Source of the DNA: Homalodisca vitripennis
Lineage: Eukaryota; Arthropoda; Insecta; Hemiptera; Cicadellidae
Length of the DNA stretch: 64,000 nucleotides
Reading direction: 5' to 3'
Assembly: GCF_021130785.1 (NCBI RefSeq)
Contig: NW_025778935.1
Location: 1-64,000 of the forward strand
The notes under the pieces were generated by a model. It was not told the origin of the DNA, made no database searches, and worked only from the letters and a program-made list of their open reading frames with translations. Shown here one piece after another: positions 32,261-42,900 of the stretch; position 1 is the stretch's first letter, and each line of letters begins with the position of its first letter. The position numbers and the translations under genes were made by a program.

Positions 32261-32998
32261 CTTTGGGATTATACCGACCACACCCAGACATGAATCGTTA
32301 TTTCACATTTCGTTTCTACTGATTACTAGATTAGCGTAGAACAATATTTCGTCAATATAAAACAGGAATTGTCTTATCGCAAACCCCTCCCCATCCTCAG
32401 ACAGAGGTCAAAGTCGAGCGTCCTAGTAGATAACGTGATTGCAGTCTCGCCGCCCCGTTCAGCTGGTGCATCGCTTTGTTGTACTTCCGTGTTTTACCTC
32501 TACATTTCTCCAACACACAAAAATTCAACAAAAACAATCATTTACCAAACTAAACTCTTTATTAAAAAAAACACTAAAAACTTGGTTTTTATTCTTGATC
32601 ACATTCCGCCACCCAAAATGCGAGTGCCTCCGGCCATCAGCGCGGGCATTGACAGCACCTTCGGTGCTGCCCCGCGCTGATTGTCGACGAAAGAAAAACA
32701 TCCCTCCGAGATAGTACCTATCAGTAAAATATCAAATTCTAGAGGGGCTAATCAGAAATATAAATTGAATTGTAATGGAAAGGCAATTATGTACCGTGCA
32801 AATCACGTGATGCCGCGCGGCCTGCCGTAATCAGGATTCTCGAGAAAGATAAGATAACAGCGATCACAATACCTGGAAATGCTTGTAAGTTTGTTAATTT
32901 TGTAATTGAAGAGTTGTTTTTACGTTCTATCATGTTTGTTTCTAATAAATTTCTATTTTTGTGTTCTTCATACTAGTGTGGTCGGTATAATCCCAAAG
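32261..32998. mobile_element. MITE-like element with 23-bp perfect inverted termini, TA flanks
   Basis: The left end starts CTTTGGGATTATACCGACC and the right end is its exact inverse over 23 bp. TA lies outside both ends (32259-32260, 32999-33000). Similarity continues outward for about 10 bp (CTAAACGG versus CCGTCTAAAC), so the true termini may lie slightly further out. No transposase inside. TA flanks suggest Tc1/mariner-type mobilisation. Confidence 0.8.
32636..32681. repeat. Strong GC-rich hairpin inside the MITE
   Basis: Outer arms ATCAGCGCGGG (32636-32646) and CCCGCGCTGAT (32671-32681) pair perfectly over 11 bp. Inner arms CAGCACC and GGTGCTG pair over 7 bp around a TTC loop. A six-base bulge separates the stems on the left. 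Confidence 0.85.
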
Positions 32999-33166
32999 TA
33001 ACCGTCTAAACTATTGAATATGAAAAGATTTGGGCTGCAATATTATAAATGGCCACCAAAACAAATGAAATTGATTATTTTATAAATATTCAATACTATC
33101 GAAAATACAAAATTTGACCTATAGACATTCGTAATTTTTTCATTGCCAACTGTTTTTATTTCATTT

Positions 33167-33772
33167 GGGGTAGGGTACGATAAGCGGACTCGGTTTTTTT
33201 ATATCGAAGAATGTAGTCTTCGATACCTAATATTCGCATCTCAAATCCTTAGGACTATCAATTGATATAAAAGTATCTATAGTCCTCAATAACAATCATA
33301 TTTTTTTATATTAAAATATGAATGTAATATTTTACAGTGATCAAACAAGTTATTATATAACAAAAATTAGGAAAACTAAAGTCTACCATGATATTTCCTT
33401 CTCTCACAGTTACAGTTGTTTCTTTCCCACAAATTTCACACAATGGGGTTTTCGGTACGAGTCCAACATGTTTGAAGCCTACAAAAAAACAATATATTTT
33501 ATTTATGTTTTATCAATCTTTCAAAGCAATGTCGAGTAGTTTTTCTAAAATAGGACTGCCTTTTTTAATAATTAAAATTATTTATGTAAAAATTGAAATA
33601 TTACCCTATGTGTATTATTTTAATGTTTACAGCTGTTGATATAGGACTATTTAAGTTAATAATTCAAAATAATTAATCAGTATCGATTGATTATGTCGAT
33701 GGTTATGATTAAGTAATATCGTTTGCCAATTTCTATATAAAAAAACCGGGTCCCGCTTATCGTACCCTACCC
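33167..33772. mobile_element. 606-bp MITE with 8-bp target duplication
   Basis: The left end GGGTAGGGTACGATAAGCGG is inverted at the right end; a TTTTTTTATAT stretch follows on both sides with a small internal difference (ACTCGG versus GACCCGG). TTTCATTT lies exactly at 33159-33166 and 33773-33780. An 8-bp duplication suggests hAT, P or Merlin-type mobilisation. No coding capacity. Confidence 0.85.
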
Positions 33773-33806
33773 TTTCATTTACATACCGAGTAGGCTGGTT
33801 ACGTCA

Positions 33807-33992
33807 TTGCCAACTGTTTTATTTCATTCAGGTAGTGATACCAGTGAGGAGATGAAAAATAGAATTAAAGGTGTAAAATCTAATGGTGTTTCGCTGCAAA
33901 AAAAAGTACACAACAAAACAAACGTATCCAAAAATGCACTTGTGAAGCCTTTTTTTGAACATTCTAAATTTGGTATTATGAATATATTGTAA
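33807..33992 (+). CDS. Short unassigned frame, possible terminal exon or repeat ORF
   Basis: Open frame with a plausible acceptor just inside it (TTTTATTTCATTCAG, ending at 33830), giving GSDTSEEMKNRIKGVKSNGV, then SLQKKVHNKTNVSKNALVKP and a stop at 33990. A diverged copy of the same block lies at 34380-34530, with SNSVLLQVKTNTNVYKSHLR in a corresponding frame. Partial retention of the reading in two copies hints at coding, but the family is unknown and it may simply be a repeat. Confidence 0.3.
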   Translation: MPTVLFHSGSDTSEEMKNRIKGVKSNGVSLQKKVHNKTNVSKNALVKPFFEHSKFGIMNIL

Positions 33993-34379
33993 AGTCATGT
34001 ACTATATAAGTTGGGCTACAGTATAATAAGCGGCGCACCAACACAATCAGATGATGATTATTGATACTATCGAATACGACATTTGACATATAGATATTCA
34101 TAATTAATCATTACCAGCATTCTTTATTTAGACTGTAGTGACATCATTACCAGGCTGCAAATTAATTCAAAGTAAAACTCGTGTTTGGTATTGGACTAAT
34201 GGCAAAATTAAGCTAATTCAAAAACAAAGTAAAATTATTTATTTCAAAGGCAAGAAACAATGGCAATGAAACATGTGTTTTTTGTCTCAAAACTGTATTT
34301 TTTAAGCATTGATCAATGTTTCAAATGGCTATAAGATTACAATTTTTCTTCTTTTAAATCAAGTGTCCAGCTTTTAGTA

Positions 34380-34530
34380 AGAGATCAAAAGAAGTAAAGT
34401 TATAAATCAAATAGTGTTTTGTTGCAAGTAAAAACAAATACAAATGTTTACAAATCACACTTGAGAAGACTTTTTTTTAACAATACTAAATTTGTTTTAA
34501 TGAATATTTCAACAATCTTGTACTATTTTA
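34380..34530 (+). repeat. Diverged second copy of the 33840-33990 block
   Basis: Matches the upstream block over about 150 bp with many substitutions, including the AACA-TACTAAATTTG-TTTTAATGAATAT segment. Confidence 0.55.
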
Positions 34531-34639
34531 GGAACCAAATCCACTATGAGTTTCTAATAAATAAGTGTAGTTTTGATGTCATTCAGTACATAAAGAAATA
34601 CAATTTCAGATTGGCTATCATTTTGTAGTTAGGGTTATT

Positions 34640-37600
34640 TTTGTAGGTCTATAAAAATATAACTAAAGTATTATTATTTTCTATACTAATCTTAAATACT
34701 TACATTTCTTTTAGATATTGTTATAGAAATATAGCTTCACTATAATGCAATCTTACGAGCCTATAACGTAATTGAGGTTCAACATTATTGTTGAAATTAA
34801 TTCAAACAAATTAAAAACATGTGTTATAGGTATTTGAGTAATAGCTCCTAAGTACAATGGCATTGTACATGTGGTTATTTGTGTCACAAGGTGTTGGACA
34901 TGTTTTTCCTTTAAAATAGTAAAAAGTAAGTAAATGTTACACTGATTTGTTTGTTACATTTTACAAATATACATTGCTTACATAGTTTTTATTCATTATT
35001 AAATTACTGCTTTTCAACATATAAAAATAGCCAAACTATAATGTAATATGAAATAACCTACGTTGATTACATAATCATAAATATCTGGCTGACACAAATA
35101 TGTCCGGCTGTTATTGCAATATAGGTAATGTTACTTGAAAGAGTAAACAAATATCGTAAATTCACCTCACCATAAATTCTTACTTACCTTGGAAAAAAGT
35201 ATTTCCACTTTTCATGTTCTAAAACTTCATGATTATCTAAAAATGCTGGAAAACAAAATGTCAAACCAAATTATGTAATAGTTATTATATTTCAAATAAA
35301 AAAAAGCCTACTCAGTACGTAAATGAAATAAAATCAGCTAGCAATGATTAATTATGAATGTATAGGTTAAAATTTATTCTATAGGTACGATATTTCTAAT
35401 CAATAATCATGATTCGATTGTGGTTGTGGGCACTTATTATACTGCAGTTAACGCAAATCTCATTACCAGTCAGATATTAAATAAATTTAATAAATACGCA
35501 AACCTAAAGTAACCATATTTCATAAGTTTGTACAATATACTATTTTGTTTCTTCCGGTCACATATATGTTTTTATATCAGTTTCCTGATTTAAAAAACAA
35601 CACACAATTACACAGCGAACTCATACTTTCACTCTGAAAAAAAACACAATGACCAATTTAAAACATATTTTATGAATTAGTTTCATAATAGCCTATTTGA
35701 AACTGTACGCATGGTTCACTCTCAAAACACGTAAGTAATTTCTGAAACTAAATAACGATAATTAAGTAATGGATGCCATGGTTATCCACAAGGCAGTGAA
35801 TGCTACTACAACGGGACAGTTGTTTGTGCTCTTCTGACCACATAGCACTGAGATAAGTTATCGGAAACAGATAACGCTGAAAAATATATATATAACCAGA
35901 AACATCTACACAAAATGAACTTCCTGTTTCTAATATGAGATGCCTACTTATTTGTGGTTTCCACCTCCTAAAACTATGTATTTTTGTTCAGGAGAACAAG
36001 CAGAATTCGTTAATAACATTGAAATTATGTTTTGCAACTCCAGCTATTAACTTCACTAACACCATCAAGATCACTCCTGTACAGACCCGTAGTGTATATG
36101 TTAACTGCATGTATGATAGCTTAACAGTTATTGTGGGCTATAGTAGCCTAGTTTTAATACAAATATGAAAAGCCTAATTTGTTCTTTTTGTTACAATTAG
36201 TCAAGATCTATAAAAAACTAGCAGTGCAGTGAAAGTATCACGTTAACTGATAATAATTAAAGGGATCTCTTAAGGGGGAGTATGGCTCATTTGGATACAT
36301 TGACTTCAGCATTTACCTAAAGAAATATATTTTGATCCACTTCGTAAATAAACACCCAGATCAACCTAATAATATATTAAAAGTTGGCAACACCATTTGT
36401 TTATTATTACTGGACTATTTATCAGTTAGCCATAGCAGCTGAATTTTGTGTCTTGAGGTTGTGCCACAAGTGTGTGACTCTTCCATTTTTAACACTGTCT
36501 TGTTAGATTCATTTTTTATCTGAGTATAAGACAGGGAGTTTTTTTCCTGATGCTTTATTCTTAATTTTTATTGAGCCACCTGAATGTTTTATATAAGAAG
36601 TAATTATAATCAGAAATTACATTGAATTTATAATCCGTGCCCATTTAGGTTCTAAGCCTCGCCTAAATGTCGGTCCCAGTTATAACTACCCATTTTGGCT
36701 TTTAGATTGATTGTTTGGGGATTTAGGCTTGTTAGATGAAAAGTTTCTTCAGTAAAATGTAGTTTTTATTATTTTTTTTACTGGTTTGTTATAAAATTTA
36801 ATTTAGTTAATAAAACATTAAACACAATTGAATATTAATATAACCAAAATGAACCAAATGTTGAATGTGAACCTTTAAATTGTTTATACTATAAAATAAA
36901 AAATATTGTATTTTATTTTTAAATTAATTATGAAACCTTTGAATTGGGTAGGCTACTGTGGTGGTTACTGTGCTGGAATTATTTCTCCAGATTAGCATTT
37001 TCACAGATAGCTAGGCAGTATTAAAGAAGCAGCACCCTTGCATGTTCAACTCCAAACTTGTCTGGGATTGCTATTGTCATTTCCTCTTGACAGAATCGAA
37101 AATTTGACTTTATTGGGTTTGCTGGTCATGAGTTGATCTCTGGGAAAGAGCTAATCAACTCGCCATCAGACCGGGGCCAAATAAAATCTTGGTCAGCCTT
37201 GTCTTTCATTACAAGTGTCTCCTAATACTTATTAAATCACAAAAAAAGATAACATAATTTGCAAATGCCTAATTGCTAACTCATGAGTATTAACACTGAT
37301 AAAATCAGAATATACTGTGTAATATCATAAACATTTGATCTTATAAATTCCGGTTACTATCTTTTCTATATAAAATGGTGAATAAAGCGTTTTTTGTGAT
37401 TTTTTTTCAGCATTTTAAAGGTTTTTACATTATTATATTAATAAGGAAAATAGTGAGTTTGCCAATTTATTTGTGAAACACCAGGAACATTTATTTGATC
37501 AGATTAATTCAAAAGGGGATTGGAAGTTAAGCTACAACTAATACAGAAAAGAAATATATATATAAACTTTAGCCTTTAAACTCGTACAAGTTGGACATGT

Positions 37601-37660
37601 TTGAAACCTCAGATCTTTCATCTTGCTATAAACATTTTGTTATTAGGTTTACTACAGATT
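34640..37660. other. AT-rich intergenic DNA
   Basis: No recognised gene. 36950-37200 is less AT-rich and may be an old element. A 77-codon open frame at 35935 (plus) shows no known motif. Confidence 0.4.
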
Positions 37661-37675
37661 ACATTGTGTTTACAG

Positions 37676-38821
37676 GTGTCGCTATAGGTAAAGCTCAAAA
37701 GCAGCTCCAGTTCTAGACAGACCTCACCTAGAAGCTATTAGAGTGCTTGTTATTGGATTTACTGTAGTTTAAAATCCTGTTACCATGTGTGGCTATGGGT
37801 AAAGCTCAAAAGGCAGTTCCAGTTCTAGACAGTCCTCACCTAGAAGCTATTAGAGTGCTTGTTATTGGATTTACTGTAGTTTAAATCCTGTTACCATGTG
37901 TGGCTATGGGTTATAAAGCTCCAAAAAGGCAGTTCCAGTTCTAGACAGTCCTCACCTAGAAGCTATTAGAGTGCTTGTTATTGGATTTACTGTAGTTTAA
38001 ATCCTGTTACCATGTGTGCTGATGGGTAAAGCTCAAAAGGCAGTTCAGTTCTAGACAGTCCTCACCTAGAAGCTATTAGAGTGTTGTTATTGGATTAACT
38101 GTAGTTTAAATCCTGTTACCATGTATGGCTATGGGTAAAGCTCAAAAGGCAGTTCCAGTTCTAGACAGTCCTCACCTAGAAGCTAGCAGACAGCTTGTTA
38201 TTTGATTTACTGTTGTTTAAAATCCTAAGGTTAAGCTCAAGAGGGACAGCTCCAGTTATAGACAGCCCTCATTTGGAAGCCAGCAGATTGCTTATTGGAT
38301 TTACTGTAGTTTAATTCCTGTTATCAGGTCTCGCTATGGGGTTAAAGCTGAAGAGGCAGCTCCATTTCTAGACAATCCTCACCTAGAATCTAGTAGAGTG
38401 CTTGTTATCGAATTTTTTGTAGTTTAAATCCTGTTACTGTACCCATGTCTCGCTATGGGTTAAAGCTCAAGAGGCAACTCCATTTTTTCTAGACAATCCT
38501 CACCTAGAAGCTAGTAGAGTGATTGTTATTAGGATTCTATTGTAGTTTAAATCCTGTTACTGTACCATGGTTCCGCTATGGGTAAAGCTTCAAGAGGCAG
38601 CTCCAATTTCTAGACAATCCTCACACTAAAAGCTAGTAGATTACTTGTTAGTTTTGGATTTATTGTAGTTTAATATAAGTAACAAATTCCTGTTTACTCT
38701 ATGAGGTCTCGCTATGGGTAAAGCTCAAGAGGCAGCTCCAGTTCTAGACAGCCCTCATCTGGAAGCTAGCAAGACTACTTGAAGCTGACTCGCTCCACGC
38801 AGATGGACGGCATCATTTCAG
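37676..38821 (+). repeat. Ten-unit tandem array of exon-like blocks
   Basis: GCTATGGGTAAAGCTCAA-type unit starts fall at 37681, 37792, 37903, 38018, 38128, about 38229, 38333, 38452, 38575 and 38711. Periods grow from 111 to 136 bp. Each unit has a block of about 69 bp (ending GAAGCTAGTAGAG) and an intron-like spacer (TTGTTATTGGATTTACTGTAG ... CCTGTTA). Units 2-5 are nearly identical; units 6-10 have diverged. Confidence 0.92.
38706..38821 (+). CDS. Candidate internal exon of an unidentified host gene
   Basis: The last array unit is preceded by CTATGAG (acceptor-like; in sister units the same place reads TTATCAG) and ends at CATTTCAG followed by the donor GTGAGC. With one A removed at the run near 38771 it reads continuously, with codons resembling real coding sequence: LAMGKAQEAAPVLDSPHLEA, then SRLLEADSLHADGRHHF. 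As printed, the extra A breaks the frame, so an assembly error or mutation must be assumed. I do not recognise the protein. It is the only unit carrying the 3' half. Confidence 0.45.
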
Positions 38822-40698
38822 GTGAGCTCTACACATACAATTCTCTGTGTTACTTTTGTTAATAATGTATTGTTAAAACATTTATGTGTTCTTTTTTGAC
38901 ACAGAAATTCTTGTTTGAGGAAATAGGAAGCTTGGTTTCCACACTGGCCAAATGGGAAGTTTTCATTCTTCATTTTTTATCTACATTTACTTTGGCCAAA
39001 CAAAAAATAACCAGTTGTGCTACACAAAGGCAGATGACAACATTTTTATCCCCATTTCATAGGTTTTTGGCCATATATTGCTACAAGAAAATTGGCCCTC
39101 GAAACCTATCATAGTATCATCAATGAAGATATCACGGTATCTGGTTTTTATAAATTTTCCTAAATCCATCAATTATATACAAAAATTGGCCTCATTTTAT
39201 TTTAAAATATATATCACTGTCTCTTCTATGGAATTACTTACATAGAAAAATATTGATTTTTGTTTTTCTATAACGACGACCTAAAATCATAGCGTGTTGA
39301 ACTATGGGAATTTTATTAGATCTCCCATAAAAATAGTCACCTCAGCGAAGATCGTAAATTCCCATATAAAATGTAAATTCCTACATATGCTTTCATTTCG
39401 TCTACAGTTACAGTAAAAACATTCATTTCCCCCAAAAATAGATTGAAATAGTCAATTTACAGATGAAACGCATAGGGTAAAGAATGACATGGCTCGCATG
39501 TGCTGTGAAATATATTTGGGTTTAACATATTTTATCGTATGATACCAGGGAGGGGGCAGGTTGGAGAGGGTGCAGACAGAGTAATGTGACACTGAGCCTA
39601 AGCTGTATGTAGATTGGGTAGAAGCAATCTCAAAGAACATCTACACCAACCCTGGACTCACAATCACTCCTGATCTCACAAGTGTTCACTGAAAACAATG
39701 TTGACAAAAACAATATCTCTATCACTAGAATCGTCCACCATCACAAACACATTTCAAAATCAGTTTCACTGTCGTAAAACTGATCATGTTTTCTGCTCAA
39801 CAAAACAAAAATTTACAAGTCAAAATTTTTATTACATTAAGGTAGCCTATAGGCAAAAGCAAGAGTCTCTTACTGAAAATCAATTGTAATACTAATAAAA
39901 TAATTGCCTGCTTAGAACAACAGCCATTTGACGGAAGCAGATGGTTAATAGCAGGTTTGGCAAGTTGATCTTATGTCGGTGCATCCTAACAATGGCGAGC
40001 ACAAGTCCGATTCAAGTCATGAGCATGTACAAAAAGATTTAAATATGTTTGTGTAAAGCGTGTCACTCGCTTAGAAAGCTATAATCTTGTTTACAATTGT
40101 TTTCCTTTTAACTTTTATTTGACTTCTTATTACAAAATTGTCTAGATTTCCTACTTTTAAAATTTCTGTATGGATTCCTTACTAAAGGCGAAAAAAAACT
40201 ATTGTTTTCTAATTCTGTTTTCTCATATAATTATCTTAAAGGACTGCAGTTGTGACTAAAAACAAAACAAGAAAAATGATTCCTAACCTAAAAAATTGAT
40301 CGCACTAGTCGTTCGGGATACCATGCTCTGTCAGACATCTATTAGTTTGGTACAAGTTGTGTATTCAAAAAAGTAAAGTAAATATATGGTTTTATATAAA
40401 CATGATTAAAAGATATAAATTTAAGCCATTCTGCTGAAACGGCCCAAAAAATTTTATTATCAGATAAGTTGGGGGATCCAGCTTTTTTTTTAAAATGGGC
40501 CTCATTTTTAAAAGCATATGAATTACATTGAGTCCCAAATTATTTACATTTAAGTTAAAAAATTATTAACTTTTAATCCCAATGTTTGTACTATTACCTA
40601 TAGTCAAAAGATTTGCATTAAAGTTTTCAGCGCAATCCGATTATATGGAACAACTCACAGTATCTGCATTCTGCATAAAATTTCCAGTGTCCCACTTA
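38822..40698. other. No gene recognised
   Basis: A possible acceptor TTTTTTGACACAG at 38892-38904 precedes a short open frame, but it shows no familiar motif. 39450-39680 is less AT-rich. Confidence 0.35.
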
Positions 40699-40700
40699 TA

Positions 40701-41450
40701 CAGGGTGGCGCAAAAAGTCACTGGACAGGTTGAATTGGTTTAAAAGAAGAAAAAAATAACATGAAGACGAACGTAGGTACAATAATTTTTTTTGTCCGTG
40801 ATGTTGGGTACTTACTAAATGTTCAGGTAATTATGCCCTTTTTTTAAGTTGGCAATAAGCCGTCTCGCATATGCAATGAAACACATCATCCAATCGAACT
40901 AGTGAGTTCCAGAACTCATGAGCGTTTGGCAGAAAAACTTTCAAGAAACTTTTACTTTTAACATCGATGGTGCTCCACACACATATACGCTCACTTGCCG
41001 TTTCCACGATTAATCTTAACAAACGAACGTTTTCCAAAGAAAAGTTATTTGGTCCCGAAGGCGCAGATATTTGACTTGCCCCCTACGTTTCACCAGATAT
41101 CCACACCAATGGATTTTTTTTTCCATAGTGGGGAGTAGTTTATCAAGAAGGCAAATCTCGTTTATTTTCCGAAAGCCTCCATAATATTGCGACGAACTGA
41201 AAGACTACATACATGACGCTATTTTATGATTTGGACAATGATCCACCAACTAATGCCCAAGAAGCTACATGCCTAGAGTATGTAAACAGTAATTCCAAAA
41301 GACTTCAAAGATGTATTTAATGAAGACGGAAAAACAATTTGAATATAAAAAACTAATTGGTAAGTAATGGTTTTGTAATAAAAAAATAATTTTCAAATAA
41401 ATCTAGTCTGGTTTTAACCCCACTGTCCAGTGACTTTTGTCGCCACCCTG
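40701..41450 (-). mobile_element. Mariner/Tc1 remnant, 750 bp, TA-flanked
   Basis: Inverted termini start CAGGGTGGCG and agree at 26 of 28 positions through GTCACTGGACAG. TA lies at 40699-40700 and 41451-41452. The minus strand holds remains of a transposase C-terminus (LFFGKRSFVK near 41040 resembles the W-x-x-L-K-x-x-V segment after the last acidic residue), followed by an open stretch 41037-40831. Most of the transposase is deleted. Confidence 0.85.
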
Positions 41451-41452
41451 TA

Positions 41453-42517
41453 TGGACATTTAAATAGTATTTATTGTAAATATGCAAAACAATAACAAAA
41501 CTTTCCTTGCGCTATATCAAAATGATCATAAAGAATCAATCTTCCCCAACTCTGAAAGTTTGTGAACTGGGATACTTTTACTAGCATTACACAATGGTAT
41601 TAAACAGTGTGGTGTTTGCAACTTGGCTGTTCTTTCTCTGTACTGGTCAACTGTGAGTAATTAACCAAGTCTTCTGATTGTCAAGTGTGAGTTTAGTTTT
41701 TATTTAACTTATATGCTTGGTAAATAGTTGGGGTTATGTAGTTGCATTATGAGTTAAAATGCCTCGTGTAAATACAAGTGCGCAAGGTCGTTCCCCTTGG
41801 CGGGGAGTGAAAATACAGTTCGCCCTTACTTTGTTAGAAAGTAGGTACATAGTTTTTTGTGTGAGGATTACTGTCAAGAAGCTATATTCAGGAAGTATCC
41901 CCAGCAGCAGAAGCATTTTTGTGTATTTGATGACACAGGAGTGAAGTGCCCTCACATATGAACCAGTGCTTGATCATAAATAGACCAATCCAAAAGTAGT
42001 ATCAAAGCTAAATTTTGTAGGACTAGCTTTTTTGTCATCTAGTGAATAAGGTGATACAAATGAATACTCGTTAACAGTGCAATAAACAGGGCCACCTGGA
42101 GTTAGGACGTGTTCCATAGCCACCTTCCCTAAACCTACGTCTCTTGTACCTTATAGTGAATGTGGATGGCAACTGATGTTTGGGGGGAAAGAGGAGGAAG
42201 ACTGGGTTGATGGCATTGAAGACATTGACTTTGAATATGCACATAGTTTTTCAAATCAAAAGTTGTCCCAAAAGTGTGAAAATTTGTCTGCCTCATTAAC
42301 TCACCTGTTAAAGCTATGTTTTATAGGCTTTTTCACATTTTAAAGTTTTTTTGCAGGAAAAAGCCCATGCTGAGAATACAATGATCAGCTCTAAAACCTA
42401 CAAAAAAGGACCAGAATAATTTGTATATTTCAATTGTTGTTTAGTAACTGAGAAGAAAGTCTTCGTAAAACCGTACTTTCCCCTTGAACATGGGCTAAGT
42501 AAGAAGCCATCTATTTC
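41453..42517. other. No gene recognised
   Basis: Contains a 61-codon plus-strand frame at 41759 (PRVNTSAQGRSPWRG start) and an acidic short reading near 42190-42240 (WVDGIEDIDFEYA). They could be the start of a piggyBac-type transposase but in the opposite sense to the next feature. Confidence 0.3.
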
Positions 42518-42900
42518 TTAGTTATTGGTGGATATATGGAATCTCAGCCGACTGCTCATGGCCAGTAGAATGTTTATCAGAAACTGATTTCCAGGGAAGT
42601 TATATGACCTTTCTTTCATGTTGGGTACTGGTAGAATACAAAAAACTAGCCGTGATGCCACAGAAAAACCCGGGGGTTTTACGACCCTTGTGCCTGAACC
42701 CCAAAACCCCAACTCTTCACATTGACCACATGAACACATATCTAAATTTTTATACGTACACTCCTTGGAAAAAACATATCCCATTGGGGACGAAAAGCAT
42801 AATCTCAATGAAATGCCACAATTTCTAATTCAATACAAGCCAACAAAACCACCATTGGGATTTGGTGTTTCAAAACTCCAGGGTTTTTATACGATTCTCT
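42518..42900 (-). pseudogene. piggyBac-like transposase fragment
   Basis: The minus-strand reading includes PNPNGGFVGLYWIRNCG-like text, then LRLCFSSPMGYVFSKECTYK and LGFWGSGTRVVKPPGF, and later FPGNQFLINILLAM. Order and spacing resemble piggyBac transposases (K-P-x-K-W-G-x-K-x-W, then S-x-x-G-Y-x-x-x-F-x-V-Y-x-G, then L-G-x-x-V-V-x-x-L, then x-D-N-F/Y-x-x-S-x-x-L). The catalytic Asp residues are not clearly visible. Family call is tentative. Confidence 0.4.

Noticed and set aside
36950..37200. GC-richer stretch as a host exon
   Set aside because: No sustained open frame and no convincing splice signals.
37676..38821. CRISPR-like array
   Set aside because: Units of 111-136 bp with diverging repeats and exon-like content; a eukaryotic tandem duplication, not short repeats with unique spacers.
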